A stretch of DNA of 64,000 nucleotides from Vibrio maerlii (lineage in GTDB: Bacteria; Pseudomonadota; Gammaproteobacteria; Enterobacterales; Vibrionaceae), in the NCBI RefSeq assembly GCF_003415655.1, contig NZ_QRHC01000004.1, forward strand, positions 421,192 to 485,191, in the 5' to 3' direction. Made by a program: the position numbers and the translations under genes. The notes beneath the pieces are model-generated. The model had not been told where the DNA came from and did not search any database. It saw only the letters and a program-made list of their open reading frames with translations. Of the stretch, positions 27,040-37,312 are shown one piece after another; position 1 is the first letter of the stretch; each line of letters opens with the position of its first letter.

Positions 27040-27396
27040 ATGTTTAGTGATAGTGCCGTTGTATTGAACAAAGTCGGGAATGCGCTGATCGTTACTCTGC
27101 AAACTACCTTGACTGACGAAGTTCTGAACCAGTTCCAAGCGCGTATTCTCAGTAAGATTTCCGAGGTAAAGGTCAGTTATATCGTCTGTGACCTCTCGGG
27201 TATGGAACTCATCGATATGGAGGAATATGCCTCTATTACCACCAGCTTGAAAATGGCGGCAGTCATGGGTGTCAAAACCATCATCGTGGGCTTAAACCCT
27301 GGGGTTGCAGCCATGATTGTCGATTCAGACCTCGATTGTGATTCGTTTAAATATGCGCTCAATATTGAGCAAGGCCTTTCATTGGCAAAACAGTAG
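27040..27396 (+). CDS. rsbS: Stressosome scaffold RsbS
   Basis: 118 residues, a lone STAS domain. DLSGMELIDMEEYASIT carries the conserved serine that RsbT phosphorylates, releasing RsbT from the complex. It starts four bases after rsbR. RsbS forms the stressosome core with RsbR in about one-to-two ratio in other bacteria. Confidence 0.92.
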   Translation: MFSDSAVVLNKVGNALIVTLQTTLTDEVLNQFQARILSKISEVKVSYIVCDLSGMELIDMEEYASITTSLKMAAVMGVKTIIVGLNPGVAAMIVDSDLDCDSFKYALNIEQGLSLAKQ

Positions 27397-27428
27397 TAAT
27401 CATCTAGACGTAAATATGGAAGTGAACG

Positions 27429-27818
27429 ATGACAGAGCGTTATGAAGTCAATGATGAAGCGAGTTTTCAAACTGCTCTTATCGAAGTGCGGACCAACCTA
27501 GCGCAAACCGGATTCAATGAGATTCAAGCTGCCAAGTTCTTAACCGCGGTGTCTGAGTTGGCACGCAACATTCTTAAGTACGCAGAGCGCGGGTGGTTAG
27601 AAGTAACACCTATCCATCATCTTAACCGATCTGGTTTGCAGGTGGATGCCATCGATTTTGGGCAAGGAATTGACGATATAGAGAAAGCCATGTCAGAGCA
27701 CTACAGTTCAAGTGGGACACTTGGCCAAGGCTTACCCGGTGCAAAACGATTGGTCGATGAGTTCGATATTAATACTTCACCACAGGGAACGACGGTTCGA
27801 GTGAGGTCTTGGGTTTGA
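27429..27818 (+). CDS. rsbT: Stressosome switch kinase RsbT
   Basis: 129 residues, GHKL-fold serine/threonine kinase. N-box SELARNILKYA (about 42-52), G1 box DFGQGI, and GQGLPGAKRLVDEF near the C-terminus. It phosphorylates RsbR and RsbS on stress and then leaves to activate an output protein; here the only candidate in cis is the hybrid kinase downstream. Stop and next start overlap (TGATG). Confidence 0.93.
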   Translation: MTERYEVNDEASFQTALIEVRTNLAQTGFNEIQAAKFLTAVSELARNILKYAERGWLEVTPIHHLNRSGLQVDAIDFGQGIDDIEKAMSEHYSSSGTLGQGLPGAKRLVDEFDINTSPQGTTVRVRSWV

Positions 27819-28399
27819 TGACATTTTCTCGCTATGCCATAAAAAACCGAGCTTTTTGGAATGAAAGTGTCAGTGGAGACACCGTCGTTTATCAGGAACG
27901 TGATTCACAAGCGCTTATGGCAGTCATAGATGGCGCAGGTCATGGTATCGACGCTCATAACCTCTCTTCTAAGATGGGTGATTTTTTAAATGACAGTCAG
28001 GATTGGTCAAACCCATCTCAGCTAATTGAACAATTGCATCAGATATTTTCCCCAAGCATTGGTGCTGCAGTGGGGATCGCGGTAGTAGACAATATCCAGC
28101 GTACCATCACCTTTGCCGGTGTAGGAAACATCTCGGCTTATTTACTTGGTTTCAACGATCAAAGTCTAACCTCTACCGATGGCAGTGTGGGTTACAACAT
28201 GCGCAAGATTTCGGTTTCGACAACAGACCTTTCTGCTGGAGATATTGTTCTGCTCCACAGTGATGGCATTCAGTCTCGTTTCTATACTCAGTATGACCCT
28301 GACTGCAAGAAACAAAGCGCCAACGAAATTCTAGACTACGTATTTAAAAATTTTGAAAAACAACATGATGATGCGTCATGCATTGTCTATCGAGTTTAA
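27818..28399 (+). CDS. rsbX: Stressosome phosphatase RsbX
   Basis: 193 residues, PP2C/SpoIIE-type phosphatase. Metal-binding aspartates lie in AVIDGAGHG (about 34-42) and HSDGI (about 149-153), and the C-terminal [10 protein letters not shown] is typical. RsbX dephosphorylates RsbR/RsbS to reset the stressosome. Its ATG overlaps the rsbT stop, and the next gene begins one base after its stop. Confidence 0.9.
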   Translation: MTFSRYAIKNRAFWNESVSGDTVVYQERDSQALMAVIDGAGHGIDAHNLSSKMGDFLNDSQDWSNPSQLIEQLHQIFSPSIGAAVGIAVVDNIQRTITFAGVGNISAYLLGFNDQSLTSTDGSVGYNMRKISVSTTDLSAGDIVLLHSDGIQSRFYTQYDPDCKKQSANEILDYVFKNFEKQHDDASCIVYRV

Positions 28400-28400
28400 T

Positions 28401-31151
28401 ATGAGTTCTCTTGCCCAATTAACCATTAACAGTCCAGATACGATCTACAGTGTTCGTAAGAAGATCTTCGAAGTCGGTAAGTTATGCGGCTTAGAAAACA
28501 TCTACATGGTCCGAGCAGTTGGTGCCGTATCCACACTGCTTAAGCGGCTCTACAAAAAGAATGGACCGCAGAACCTTGCAGAGCTGTCGATCACGCACCA
28601 TGTATCAAGCTCTAAAAACCAATTAGTTATTGAAATATCGACGGTTGAGATGATCCCCCTCTCAGCAGAAAAAGAGCTTTTATTCGAATGTAACTTTGTC
28701 GAATTAGCTGATCAAAACCGAACGTTGATTCAGCTCGCGATACCGCTAACAAGTGTTCAATCGAATACACTAGATAATAATACCGCGCAGATACAAGAAA
28801 CCTTTAATCACAAGTCTCGCCAAGAGCTACTGTCTGAACTCGAACTAAAAAATCTGTCTTTAGAGAACCATTCAAAAGCACTAGAAGAAGAAGTGACTCA
28901 ACGTACTGAGCAGCTTCAACAAGCAAAACTACAAGCGGACTCAGCAAACAAAGCCAAAAGTGACTTTCTTGCCAATATGAGTCATGAGATACGAACCCCG
29001 ATGAACGCGATTATCGGTATGTCTCACCTGGTGTTACAGACTCAGTTAGAGCGTAAACAGCGCAACTATATTGAGAAGGTTAACCTCTCAGCAGAATCCC
29101 TCTTGGGGATCATCAACGACATCCTCGACTTCTCTAAGATAGAAGCAGGTAAATTGCAGCTTGAGCACATTCCTTTCCGCTTAGAAAGCGTGATGGAAAA
29201 TCTTGCCAACCTAATTACCTTTAAAGCAGAAGAGAAAGAGCTCGAATTTCTGTTTGATATAGACTCAAATGTGCCTAACGCGCTTATCGGAGATCCACTG
29301 CGCCTTGGGCAAGTCCTTATTAATCTTGCTAACAACGCCGTTAAATTTACTGAGTCAGGCCAAGTAGTCGTTAGAGTGACTTCAGAGCGGTCTAGTCATG
29401 AAAAACTGACACTCAAGTTTGCAGTGGTTGATTCTGGTATCGGTATGACCCAAGAGCAACAAGGCAAATTGTTCCAGTCATTCTCTCAAGCAGATACTTC
29501 AACAACACGTAAATATGGTGGCACAGGGCTTGGCCTCACCATCTCGCAAAAACTGGTTCAACTCATGGGTGGCGAGATAAACGTGCAGAGTGAACGTGGC
29601 GAGGGAAGTACCTTTACCTTCACTGCAGAAGTGGACATCGATGCCTCCTACGATGCAAACAAGACAACCAGCCCAAATATTCCACAGTTACAGAACCTTA
29701 AAGTTCTCTCTGTTGATGACAACTCAACGGCTAATGAGATCCTCACTCACCTCCTCCGCTCTTTCGGCTACGACGTCGTTACACTGAACTCTGGTCAAAA
29801 GGCGATCGACCTTTTAAATCAGCCCGACCATGGCATCGACCTCGCAATTATTGACTGGAAGATGCCAGGATTAGACGGTTACAGCACGGCAAAGATCATC
29901 AAAGAATCCATGGATTTACCCATTATCATGGTTTCTGCTGCGAGCTTAAATGAGCTCAAAGCACACGATGAATCCATTCTTGATGGGGTATTGAGTAAGC
30001 CTGTATCGGCGTCCTCGTTATACGACACCTTGATGGAAACCTTTGGCTTCCATGACAATAAACAACAGGATCGCAAACAGATCTCCAATGATGCATTGGA
30101 GGCCCATATTGCGAAACTCGCCGGTTCGCAGGTACTTTTAGTCGAGGATAACGAGTTAAACCAAGAACTGGCACTCGAATTTCTCACCTCAAAAGGTATT
30201 TCCGTCACGGTGGCAGAAAATGGGCTTAAAGCACTGAACCTAGTTAAGAACTCTGAGTTTGATGGTGTTTTGATGGATTGCCAGATGCCAGTGATGGACG
30301 GCTTTGAAGCAACCAAAAACATCCGTGGGCTTGGTGGTGAGTATACCAATCTACCGATTATCGCAATGACTGCTAATGTAATGACATCGGATCGCCAGAA
30401 AGTGATCGAAGCAGGTATGAACGATCACATTGGTAAACCGATACGCGTAGAAGATATGTTTGCGACCATGGCTCATTGGATAACACCGGCTAATCCTGTC
30501 GAAGTAACCATTACTGATACGTCTGAAGCTAGCCGCAATCCCGAACTCCACGTTGCTCTCGCCGAAATCAAGGATTTGGATACAGAGAAAGGCCTTTTCA
30601 ACACGCAAAACAACGTAAAGCTCTATCACAAGCTTTTGACTCAATTTGTATCAAGTCAATCTTCATTTTCTGAACAGTTCGCATCAAGTTTCTCTAACAA
30701 AGACTACGCCACATGTACACGCCTAGCTCACACTCTCAAAGGCTTATCAGCGACCATAGGGCACCAAACGTTGGCAGACCTCGCCGGACAACTGGAACAT
30801 GCGTGTGAAGCCCAAGACGTAATAGAGATACAGCGACCACTGGAGAGCGTTCAACCACTACTCACTAGCTTCTTAAAAGCACTGAGTGCGATGAATGGTG
30901 AAAAAACCACACAATCCTCAGTAGCGAATGAGATGTCTAATGATGAGCTTGTTTCACGCTTGAACAAACTTGCTGAAGCATGTGATGAATTTGACTCAAG
31001 CGCTCCGGACCAGCTTGATGAGATCTTTGAATACACAATTGATCCGAGCTTGAGCCTGGAGTTAAAGACAGTTAAAAAATCACTCGAAGAGTATGACTTC
31101 GATACTGGCTCCGAGCTCATACAAGCCCTGATTCAGCGAATCGAAAGCTAA
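28401..31151 (+). CDS. Hybrid histidine kinase, stressosome-linked (HisKA-HATPase-REC-REC-HPt)
   Basis: 916 residues, no membrane segment. In order: an N-terminal domain (1-130) that looks like a degenerate RsbT-type GHKL fold without its N and G1 boxes; a coiled coil (about 145-185); HisKA with [12 protein letters not shown] (His 195); HATPase with NNAVKFT and GGTGLGL; REC1 (Asp 485 in IIDWKMPG); REC2 (Asp 626 in [10 protein letters not shown]); and HPt (His 777 in [14 protein letters not shown]). It starts one base after rsbX, so it is the output of this stressosome. In V. vulnificus a response regulator (D2) follows the kinase; here none does. Confidence 0.92.
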   Translation: MSSLAQLTINSPDTIYSVRKKIFEVGKLCGLENIYMVRAVGAVSTLLKRLYKKNGPQNLAELSITHHVSSSKNQLVIEISTVEMIPLSAEKELLFECNFVELADQNRTLIQLAIPLTSVQSNTLDNNTAQIQETFNHKSRQELLSELELKNLSLENHSKALEEEVTQRTEQLQQAKLQADSANKAKSDFLANMSHEIRTPMNAIIGMSHLVLQTQLERKQRNYIEKVNLSAESLLGIINDILDFSKIEAGKLQLEHIPFRLESVMENLANLITFKAEEKELEFLFDIDSNVPNALIGDPLRLGQVLINLANNAVKFTESGQVVVRVTSERSSHEKLTLKFAVVDSGIGMTQEQQGKLFQSFSQADTSTTRKYGGTGLGLTISQKLVQLMGGEINVQSERGEGSTFTFTAEVDIDASYDANKTTSPNIPQLQNLKVLSVDDNSTANEILTHLLRSFGYDVVTLNSGQKAIDLLNQPDHGIDLAIIDWKMPGLDGYSTAKIIKESMDLPIIMVSAASLNELKAHDESILDGVLSKPVSASSLYDTLMETFGFHDNKQQDRKQISNDALEAHIAKLAGSQVLLVEDNELNQELALEFLTSKGISVTVAENGLKALNLVKNSEFDGVLMDCQMPVMDGFEATKNIRGLGGEYTNLPIIAMTANVMTSDRQKVIEAGMNDHIGKPIRVEDMFATMAHWITPANPVEVTITDTSEASRNPELHVALAEIKDLDTEKGLFNTQNNVKLYHKLLTQFVSSQSSFSEQFASSFSNKDYATCTRLAHTLKGLSATIGHQTLADLAGQLEHACEAQDVIEIQRPLESVQPLLTSFLKALSAMNGEKTTQSSVANEMSNDELVSRLNKLAEACDEFDSSAPDQLDEIFEYTIDPSLSLELKTVKKSLEEYDFDTGSELIQALIQRIES

Positions 31152-31193
31152 ATTACATAATACGAGCTCAGGCCAAGGATACGAACTAAGACA

Positions 31194-31217
31194 AACGGGA
31201 AGCCGAGGCTTCCCGTT
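31194..31217. terminator. Bidirectional terminator after the stressosome operon
   Basis: AACGGGAAGCC-GA-GGCTTCCCGTT, 11-bp perfect stem between the kinase and the convergent racemase gene. Confidence 0.85.
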
Positions 31218-31232
31218 AAAATTCTAAATTGG

Positions 31233-31925
31233 CTACGCTAATGACTTTTCAACCGCGGCCTTGGCGTGAATAGCCGTGGTGTCAAATAATGGCACGCTGG
31301 TATCTTGCTGCTGAACAAGCATTGCAATCTCAGTACAACCCAAAATTACCGCTTGTGCGCCTTGCTCATGAAGATCTTGAATGATTGTAAGGAAGTCGGT
31401 TCGAGAGCGATTATTCACGATGCCTTGTACAAGCTCTTGATAAATAACATCGTGTACCAACTTTCTTTGCACCCCATTGGGTACGATAACGTCAATACCA
31501 TGCTGCTCTTGTAGACGACCTTTGTAGAAATCCTGCTCCATCGTAAAAGCGGTACCGAGCAAGCCAACTTTATGCACACCCGCTGCTTTAAGCGCTTCAG
31601 CGGTTGCATCCGCGATGTGCAATAGTGGGATAGTAATGGCATCTTCAATTTGATTTGCCACTTTGTGCATGGTGTTAGTGCAAATCAACACGAAGTCGGC
31701 ACCCGCTCGCTCTACTGATTGTGCTGCTTGAGACAACATTTCTGCAGTTTGCCCCCACTCCCCTGCATGTTGGAGTTTTTCTATCTCATCAAAGTTGACA
31801 CTCACCATGGCGATTTTTGCAGAATGAAACCCACCTAGCTGTTGCTTCGTCAGTTCATTGATTTCTTTGTAGTAGTTTGCTGTCGATTCCCAGCTCATAC
31901 CACCTAACATGCCTATAGTTTTCAT
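31233..31925 (-). CDS. Aspartate/glutamate racemase family protein
   Basis: 230 residues. The two catalytic cysteines are visible in ICTNTMHKV (about 82) and GCTEIAML (about 197), and the start MKTIGMLGGMSWESTANYY is typical of aspartate racemases (YgeA type). It probably interconverts L- and D-Asp or Glu, or a related amino acid, without cofactor. Monocistronic, convergent with the stressosome operon. Confidence 0.9.
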   Translation of the reverse strand: MKTIGMLGGMSWESTANYYKEINELTKQQLGGFHSAKIAMVSVNFDEIEKLQHAGEWGQTAEMLSQAAQSVERAGADFVLICTNTMHKVANQIEDAITIPLLHIADATAEALKAAGVHKVGLLGTAFTMEQDFYKGRLQEQHGIDVIVPNGVQRKLVHDVIYQELVQGIVNNRSRTDFLTIIQDLHEQGAQAVILGCTEIAMLVQQQDTSVPLFDTTAIHAKAAVEKSLA

Positions 31926-32017
31926 ATATATCCTTTATGAAATGCGTTGAGACCAACAAAAGAATAACAATGCACTAAGGGAATACAAGCATGTTTATGA
32001 GATTACAAAAACAAGAA

Positions 32018-32039
32018 AGCGGAGCCCAAAGGCTCCGCT
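32018..32039 (-). terminator. Terminator after the porin gene
   Basis: AGCGGAGCC-TTTG-GGCTCCGCT followed on the minus strand by TTCTTGTTTTTG. Confidence 0.88.
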
Positions 32040-32078
32040 AGTCACTATGAAGTATGTTAACCGTATTAAGCTACGAGA

Positions 32079-33197
32079 TTAGAATTCGTAGAATAGACGT
32101 ACACGTGCACCGAAGTCATCGTGCTCATCAAATGCGTTTGCATCGTTAGTCTTGTTATCAACAGTTGTGTAGTAAGTACCTAGTAGTACAGAGAAGTCTT
32201 GTACAGATAGTACGTCAGCAAACTCGTAAGACGCGTAAACAGTGTTTACATCCACATCACCTTCTGCGTAACCAGAGATTTCTTTGTTTTCGTACTCAGA
32301 CGTACCGTAGATGTATCCTAGACCAAAGCCTTTGTAAACTGCGTTTAGGCCAGCAGACATGTTAGTCTCATCTACAGCATCCATATATGCAAGGTTTGCA
32401 TTAACTGTAATGTCTTCTTTAGCCCAAGTACCTGTCAAACCGTAGCCTGTACGATCCATTAGGTCGATTGTTTTACCACCTTGAGTAACTGTTAACGCAT
32501 CTTTAACTAGTTGCGTCTCAATTGCTGCTGCAAAGCTAAAGTCACCCACTGAGTAACCTACAACCGGACGAAGAGCAAACGAGTCTTTCGCGTCATCATT
32601 GATTTGTTGACCGTGGTAAGTACCACCAACACCGTCAGCAAAGAAGTTTGTGCGATCACCAATCATGGCACCTACTTCTACGTATAGGCCACCAAAGTCT
32701 TGCGAGTACATGATTTGACCATCAGCACCACGACCACGCGCTTCTTTCATTTGGTAAACATACGAAGTTCCGTCAACGTATAGTTCGTTCGACGTGTCAC
32801 CTGAGTACTCTAGGAATACATCTAGACCCACAGGGAACATGTCGTATGCTTCAAAACGACCAGCTTTAACACCCCAACCATCTACTTTACCGAACTCAAA
32901 GTACGCATCATCCATTGCGACGTTGCCAGTGCTTTCGAAAAGTGGTTGAGCTTTAACACCTACGTAGTGGCCGTTGTCAGAGAACTTCTGGCCAGCAAAC
33001 TCGATAAGAACACGACCATCCTGGTTGAACTCGCTATCGTCTTTCATATCACGGTCTTGGTAGTTGAAGTTAAGCTCAACGTTACCACCGATAGAGAAGT
33101 TACCTTCTTCACTATCTACGATGCTGATGCCTGCGTTCGCAGCCATAGCAGATGAAACAAGTACAGCTGCAAGTGATAATTTAAATGTATTTTTCAT
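32079..33197 (-). CDS. Outer-membrane porin (carbohydrate-porin-like)
   Basis: 372 residues. Clear signal peptide (LSLAAVLVSSAMAANA), alternating amphipathic strands, and a C-terminal Phe (RVRLFYEF) as in trimeric or monomeric porins. It resembles Vibrio porins such as the VCA1028-type sugar porins rather than OmpU, but I cannot fix the substrate. A long, AT-rich leader of several hundred bases precedes it. Strong codon bias hints at high expression. Confidence 0.85.
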   Translation of the reverse strand: MKNTFKLSLAAVLVSSAMAANAGISIVDSEEGNFSIGGNVELNFNYQDRDMKDDSEFNQDGRVLIEFAGQKFSDNGHYVGVKAQPLFESTGNVAMDDAYFEFGKVDGWGVKAGRFEAYDMFPVGLDVFLEYSGDTSNELYVDGTSYVYQMKEARGRGADGQIMYSQDFGGLYVEVGAMIGDRTNFFADGVGGTYHGQQINDDAKDSFALRPVVGYSVGDFSFAAAIETQLVKDALTVTQGGKTIDLMDRTGYGLTGTWAKEDITVNANLAYMDAVDETNMSAGLNAVYKGFGLGYIYGTSEYENKEISGYAEGDVDVNTVYASYEFADVLSVQDFSVLLGTYYTTVDNKTNDANAFDEHDDFGARVRLFYEF

Positions 33198-33708
33198 GTT
33201 AACCCCAAGGTTGCATTATTATGATTTATTTTATTTTTCACTCTCTTGCTTAATCACTAACGCTATTTTTTGGAAACCGTTATGTAAGACCAACAAGAGA
33301 ATCAAATTTGTTGTCGAAAGAAACTTGTCTGAGCTCTTTCGTTTCGATGGGGAGAATTCTGCACAATAAAACAGTGTTCAACAATTTAAGTTCAGATAAA
33401 TTGCCTACCTAAATCACGTTTTTAGAAAAATAAAAACAGCCTTTAAAATCAACAACTTAAAATCTAAAGCAGCAAAATATATATTGTTTTTGACGATTTG
33501 ACACTTTTGAGGGGAACTTTAGATTTATTGACCATACAAATGTGATAAGCGTCAACATTTAAAGGAGTTCCATACCGTTAAAAATATAGAATGGCTCCCC
33601 GTATGATATTGATGGATATCACACCCCATGTTTCATTAAACTTTCTGATAATTACACTCTGCCTGCATAGCTTAAGACTATAAATGTCTAGTATTCAGGC
33701 AAAAGAAA
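33198..33708. other. Long intergenic region upstream of the porin
   Basis: No credible gene. AT-rich, expected to hold the porin promoter and long 5' leader on the minus strand. I see a CRP-like half (TATCACA) near 33545 but no full site, and no clear sRNA. Confidence 0.4.
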
Positions 33709-33731
33709 AGGCGAGCCTATCGCTCACCTTA
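33709..33731 (-). terminator. Terminator after the acetyltransferase gene
   Basis: AAGGTGAGC-GATAG-GCTCGCCTT (one G-U pair) followed on the minus strand by TTCTTTTG. Confidence 0.82.
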
Positions 33732-33755
33732 TATTTGATTACATTAATTATGATA

Positions 33756-34298
33756 TTAATTGGCTAAAGTAATCTTATTCAACTTCATATCATCTGCCGT
33801 TTTCCACTGATACACGACTTCTTTTATCCCTGTACCATCTGGGCTTTTCCAAATCCCTTCACTCGACTGTACACCACCAATCTGTTCGTAGAACTTCATC
33901 GCTTGTTCATTCCCTTGCAAAACCTCTAAATACAAACCCGAGCCTGTAAAATAGTTATCGACCCAATCACATAAGCCCGTCAATAGCTGCTGGCCTACTC
34001 CTCGCCCCTGGCATTCTGGCAGAACATGAAGATTGTCGATCAAGGTCCCACGCTCGACATCATGATTGCCGTAAGCACACACGAAGCCACACAGCTTGTC
34101 GTTCTCTTCTGCTAACAGCACAAACTCATTAAAAGAGGGATTGATAAGGCGGGTTTGCCATAACACGCTGCGATCATCATCAACCTCGTGCTCTAGGTAA
34201 TCTTGAGAAAGGATATTGTTGTAGTAACGCTTCCAGCTTTGCGCGTGAAGTTCGGCAATACGCTGATAATCCTTATATTCAGCTAGTCTAAATTCCAT
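33756..34298 (-). CDS. GNAT family N-acetyltransferase
   Basis: 180 residues. Acetyl-CoA-binding signature LHVLPECQGRGVGQQLL (about 91-107) and LEVLQGNEQAMKFYEQIGG in the C-terminal half. Substrate unknown. Monocistronic; AAGGACT-like site before the ATG. Divergent from the desaturase gene. Confidence 0.88.
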   Translation of the reverse strand: MEFRLAEYKDYQRIAELHAQSWKRYYNNILSQDYLEHEVDDDRSVLWQTRLINPSFNEFVLLAEENDKLCGFVCAYGNHDVERGTLIDNLHVLPECQGRGVGQQLLTGLCDWVDNYFTGSGLYLEVLQGNEQAMKFYEQIGGVQSSEGIWKSPDGTGIKEVVYQWKTADDMKLNKITLAN

Positions 34299-34464
34299 TT
34301 AATAGTCCTTAAATCCATTAAGGTAGTAAGTTAACACATTTCATACTACATACTGTTAACAAGAAAGCCAATATTGCTACTCACATTTTTACACTTATTG
34401 TTTTGACTTACAGGTGTGCGCTGATATTCTAGCGCACAACTGTTAGCCCAAAGGTAAGTTTTCA

Positions 34465-35610
34465 ATGGAAATGCACTCTAAATCTGAAGGAAATGGCAAG
34501 CCACCTATCATCTGGCTTAACGTCTTTGTCTTCGTTTCTACTCTTTTAATCGCTCTTATCGCTGTGCCTTGGTACGGCTTCGAACACGGATACAGCAGTG
34601 AGCACTGGGTTTGGCTATTGATTACCTTCAGCTTCTGTAACCTGTCTATTACTGCTGGTTATCACCGCCTGTGGTCACACAAAGCATTTGAGGCGAACTC
34701 CGTGCTCCGTGCTATCTTTGCCTTAGGCGGCGCATTCGCAATGCAAAACAGTGCTCTGCATTGGTCTTCTGATCACCGTATCCACCACAAGCACGTTGAT
34801 AATAATGATAAAGACCCGTATTCGGCGAAACGTGGCTTTTGGTTCAGCCATATTGGTTGGATGATTCGCGAATACAGCATGAACCCTTATGAGAACTACA
34901 AGAACTGTCGTGATCTTCAACGTGACAAGATCTTGATGTGGCAGCACAAGTATTACTTAGCTTTAATGCTTGCGATGAACTTCGGTATCCCTATCGCGCT
35001 TGGCCTCATTTATAACGACCTGTTGGGCATGATTCTGATTGTGGGTGTTTTGCGTCTTGTGCTGAGTCATCACACTACCTTCTTTATTAACTCTCTTGCT
35101 CACATCTGGGGTAAGCAAACCTATACCGATAAGAACACAGCACGAGATAACGGTATCTTGGCGATCTTTACTTTTGGCGAGGGTTACCACAACTATCATC
35201 ATATTTTTGAGCACGACTACCGTAATGGCATCCAATGGTGGCAGTATGACCCAACAAAATGGTTCATTAAGGCATGCTCATGGCTGAAGCTAACAAGTAA
35301 CCTTAAGGTCGCACCGCCCGCTAAAGTTGAACAAGCTCGCGCACAGATGCAGTTGAAACTAACGAAAGACAAGGTCTCTGCCCTACCCAACGGTCAATAC
35401 ATCGCATCTAAGTTGCAAGATGAGTTTAATACCCTGTCAAAGCAACTCAATGAGTACTATGCACTAAAAAAAGAATTGCTAGAGAAGAAGCGTTGCAAGC
35501 TGCAAAAGCAGTACGAGCTCTCTTTATTAAAACTGCAAATTGAACAAATGAAGGTGAAGTTACAACAGCAGCGTAAGGAGTGGTCGCAACTAACGGCACA
35601 ATACGCTTAA
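34465..35610 (+). CDS. Acyl-CoA delta-9 fatty acid desaturase family protein
   Basis: 381 residues. Four membrane segments and the three di-iron histidine boxes: HRLWSHK (about 67), HRIHHKHVD (about 104) and EGYHNYHHIF (about 238). It inserts a cis double bond in acyl chains, tuning membrane fluidity in cold. The last 100 residues form a charged coiled coil (KELLEKKRCKLQKQY...) that is longer than in the minimal family. Ribosome site AAGGTAAG. Monocistronic with its own terminator. Confidence 0.92.
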   Translation: MEMHSKSEGNGKPPIIWLNVFVFVSTLLIALIAVPWYGFEHGYSSEHWVWLLITFSFCNLSITAGYHRLWSHKAFEANSVLRAIFALGGAFAMQNSALHWSSDHRIHHKHVDNNDKDPYSAKRGFWFSHIGWMIREYSMNPYENYKNCRDLQRDKILMWQHKYYLALMLAMNFGIPIALGLIYNDLLGMILIVGVLRLVLSHHTTFFINSLAHIWGKQTYTDKNTARDNGILAIFTFGEGYHNYHHIFEHDYRNGIQWWQYDPTKWFIKACSWLKLTSNLKVAPPAKVEQARAQMQLKLTKDKVSALPNGQYIASKLQDEFNTLSKQLNEYYALKKELLEKKRCKLQKQYELSLLKLQIEQMKVKLQQQRKEWSQLTAQYA

Positions 35611-35640
35611 TCGATTTTCCTTTTTATCAATAGCAAATAG

Positions 35641-35667
35641 AGCCTGATCTTATCAGGCTCTATTTTT
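35641..35667 (+). terminator. Terminator after the desaturase gene
   Basis: AGCCTGA-TCTTA-TCAGGCT followed by CTATTTTTT. Confidence 0.88.
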
Positions 35668-35721
35668 TGTCCTCTATATAGAGGCTGTAAACATAGAAAC
35701 TAGAAACAAAAAAGCTTTAGA

Positions 35722-35774
35722 CAAAAAAAAGCCCACTCAGCTTATGTATTAAAGAACATAAAACTGAGTGGGCT
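35722..35774 (-). terminator. Strong terminator ending the mng-glycerate kinase transcript
   Basis: AGCCCACTCAG pairs perfectly with CTGAGTGGGCT, with an inner TATGT/ACATA stem; on the minus strand a run of eight or nine U follows. Confidence 0.92.
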
Positions 35775-35975
35775 GGCTTAAGGTCTGTTTGACTTGGTTA
35801 ACATCTATTGGAAAGGGGGTGAGCCTCCAGATCTGTCACCTTTATCGGTTCTAAGCCTAAGACTACCAAATAAACAAATCTAGCAACTGATTGCCATTGA
35901 ACTTCGTTAGGTAAGCTCAACACCAGTCATCAATGGCTAGTTTGTCTCCTTGACATTGGTATTCATGAAAATTGT
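35722..35975 (-). ncRNA. Candidate structured RNA or 3' UTR downstream of glycerate kinase
   Basis: A 200-base stretch follows the glycerate kinase stop and ends in a strong terminator (35722-35774). It holds perfect complementary arms GCCATTGA/TCAATGGC (35937-35930 with 35900-35893) and a GGUGA...UCACC hairpin further on. No long frame is present. This could be a 3'-derived small RNA of the mannosylglycerate transcript or only an untranslated tail; no clear promoter was found. Confidence 0.35.
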
Positions 35976-37115
35976 TTAAGCTAAAGTCATTCCTAGCTTG
36001 ATGGTGTTTGCTATATTTCTCGCCGAACGTGTTAGGTTAAATTCCGCTTCTTCTAGCACCTGAGCTAAAGGTTGAGGCGAACGTACGGTACCGAACACAC
36101 TCTCCAATGCATGGTACAAACCATCGACTTCTTTACCTAGCGATCCTGCAATACCAACCACTGGAATACCCTTTGCCTGCGCACGTTTCGCAACGCCGTA
36201 AGGGGTTTTACCTTGGAGGGTTTGATTATCCATCTGCCCTTCGCCGGTAATCACCAGCGTGGCGTTTTCTAGAATCTCATCAAAGCAAAGCGTATCTAAA
36301 ACCATCTCAATACCTGGTTTGATCTGCACATTAAACGCAAGACTCAATCCCATAGGCGTGCCACCCGCGGCGCCAAACCCCGGCGTATTAATCGAATTAA
36401 TGCCAGTTAGCGCCTCACCTTTTGATGCAAGGTTCGCTAACGCTTTATCTAATAGCTCAACATCTTGTTCGCTCGCCCCTTTTTGGGGGCCAAAGATTGC
36501 ACTTGCACCGTTGTTACCACAAAGTGGGTTATCAACATCGCACGCAATCACGAACTCAACATCCTTACAACGAGGATGAAGCTCAGAAAACTCAATAGAG
36601 GCTAGCTCATTCAGTGCAGCACCACCATTAGCAATAGTATTTCCTTCATTATCTAGTAGCTTTCCACCAAGCGCCTTGAGAATACCTGCGCCACCATCGT
36701 TGGTTGCACTGCCACCAAGGCCGATAATGATCTTCTCTACGCCTTTATCCAGTGCTTCACGAATTACAAGGCCAGTACCAAACGTGCTCGCCTCTAACAC
36801 TCGACGGGTTTCAGGTGCAATCAAATCGATACCCGATGCCGCAGCAACTTCAATTAATGCCGTCTTTCCGTTATCGAGAAGAGCCCACATTGCTTCAACA
36901 GACTCACCTAACGCATTCTCTACGTTTGAATATTGCTTCTCGCCTTTCAAGCCTTGCATCAATACTTCAACCGTCCCTTCGCCACCATCAGCCAAAGGCA
37001 CTTTTACATATTCAGCTTGTGGAAATACTTGAGAAAAACCATTCTCAATAGCTGTAGCGACAGCCATAGCATCAAGGGATTCTTTAAATGAGTCAGGAGC
37101 GATTACGATCTTCAT
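35976..37115 (-). CDS. Glycerate 2-kinase (GarK/GlxK family)
   Basis: 379 residues, family-typical. Starts MKIVIAPDSFKESLDAMAVA; GGSATNDGGAG (about 134-144) and GEGQMDNQT (about 291-299) are family motifs. It phosphorylates D-glycerate to 2-phosphoglycerate for glycolysis. It follows mngB on the same strand by 235 bases. Since MngB releases glycerate, it completes the pathway here, whereas in E. coli garK lies elsewhere. A hairpin between mngB and this gene could reduce but need not stop read-through. Confidence 0.93.
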   Translation of the reverse strand: MKIVIAPDSFKESLDAMAVATAIENGFSQVFPQAEYVKVPLADGGEGTVEVLMQGLKGEKQYSNVENALGESVEAMWALLDNGKTALIEVAAASGIDLIAPETRRVLEASTFGTGLVIREALDKGVEKIIIGLGGSATNDGGAGILKALGGKLLDNEGNTIANGGAALNELASIEFSELHPRCKDVEFVIACDVDNPLCGNNGASAIFGPQKGASEQDVELLDKALANLASKGEALTGINSINTPGFGAAGGTPMGLSLAFNVQIKPGIEMVLDTLCFDEILENATLVITGEGQMDNQTLQGKTPYGVAKRAQAKGIPVVGIAGSLGKEVDGLYHALESVFGTVRSPQPLAQVLEEAEFNLTRSARNIANTIKLGMTLA

Positions 37116-37223
37116 GAGAGCTCTCTTTTTATGTGATTTGTCTGGTTTAGAACAGTTAGACGTTTAGCAAAAGACATAAATAGGTCAACGATATCTTTTG
37201 ATAAATATCTAGAATTGGAAAAT

Positions 37224-37245
37224 CAGCCCCACTTTCATGGGGCTG
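37224..37245 (-). terminator. Terminator or attenuator between mngB and glycerate kinase gene
   Basis: CAGCCCCA-TGAAAG-TGGGGCTG followed on the minus strand by ATTTTCC. Eight-bp GC-rich stem with a short U run, so partial termination is plausible. Confidence 0.6.
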
Positions 37246-37312
37246 GTGACTAAGATTGAAAAGCACTGAGGTTTACGAAAACAGATTTTTCTCCATTCTC
37301 AGTGCACTAATC

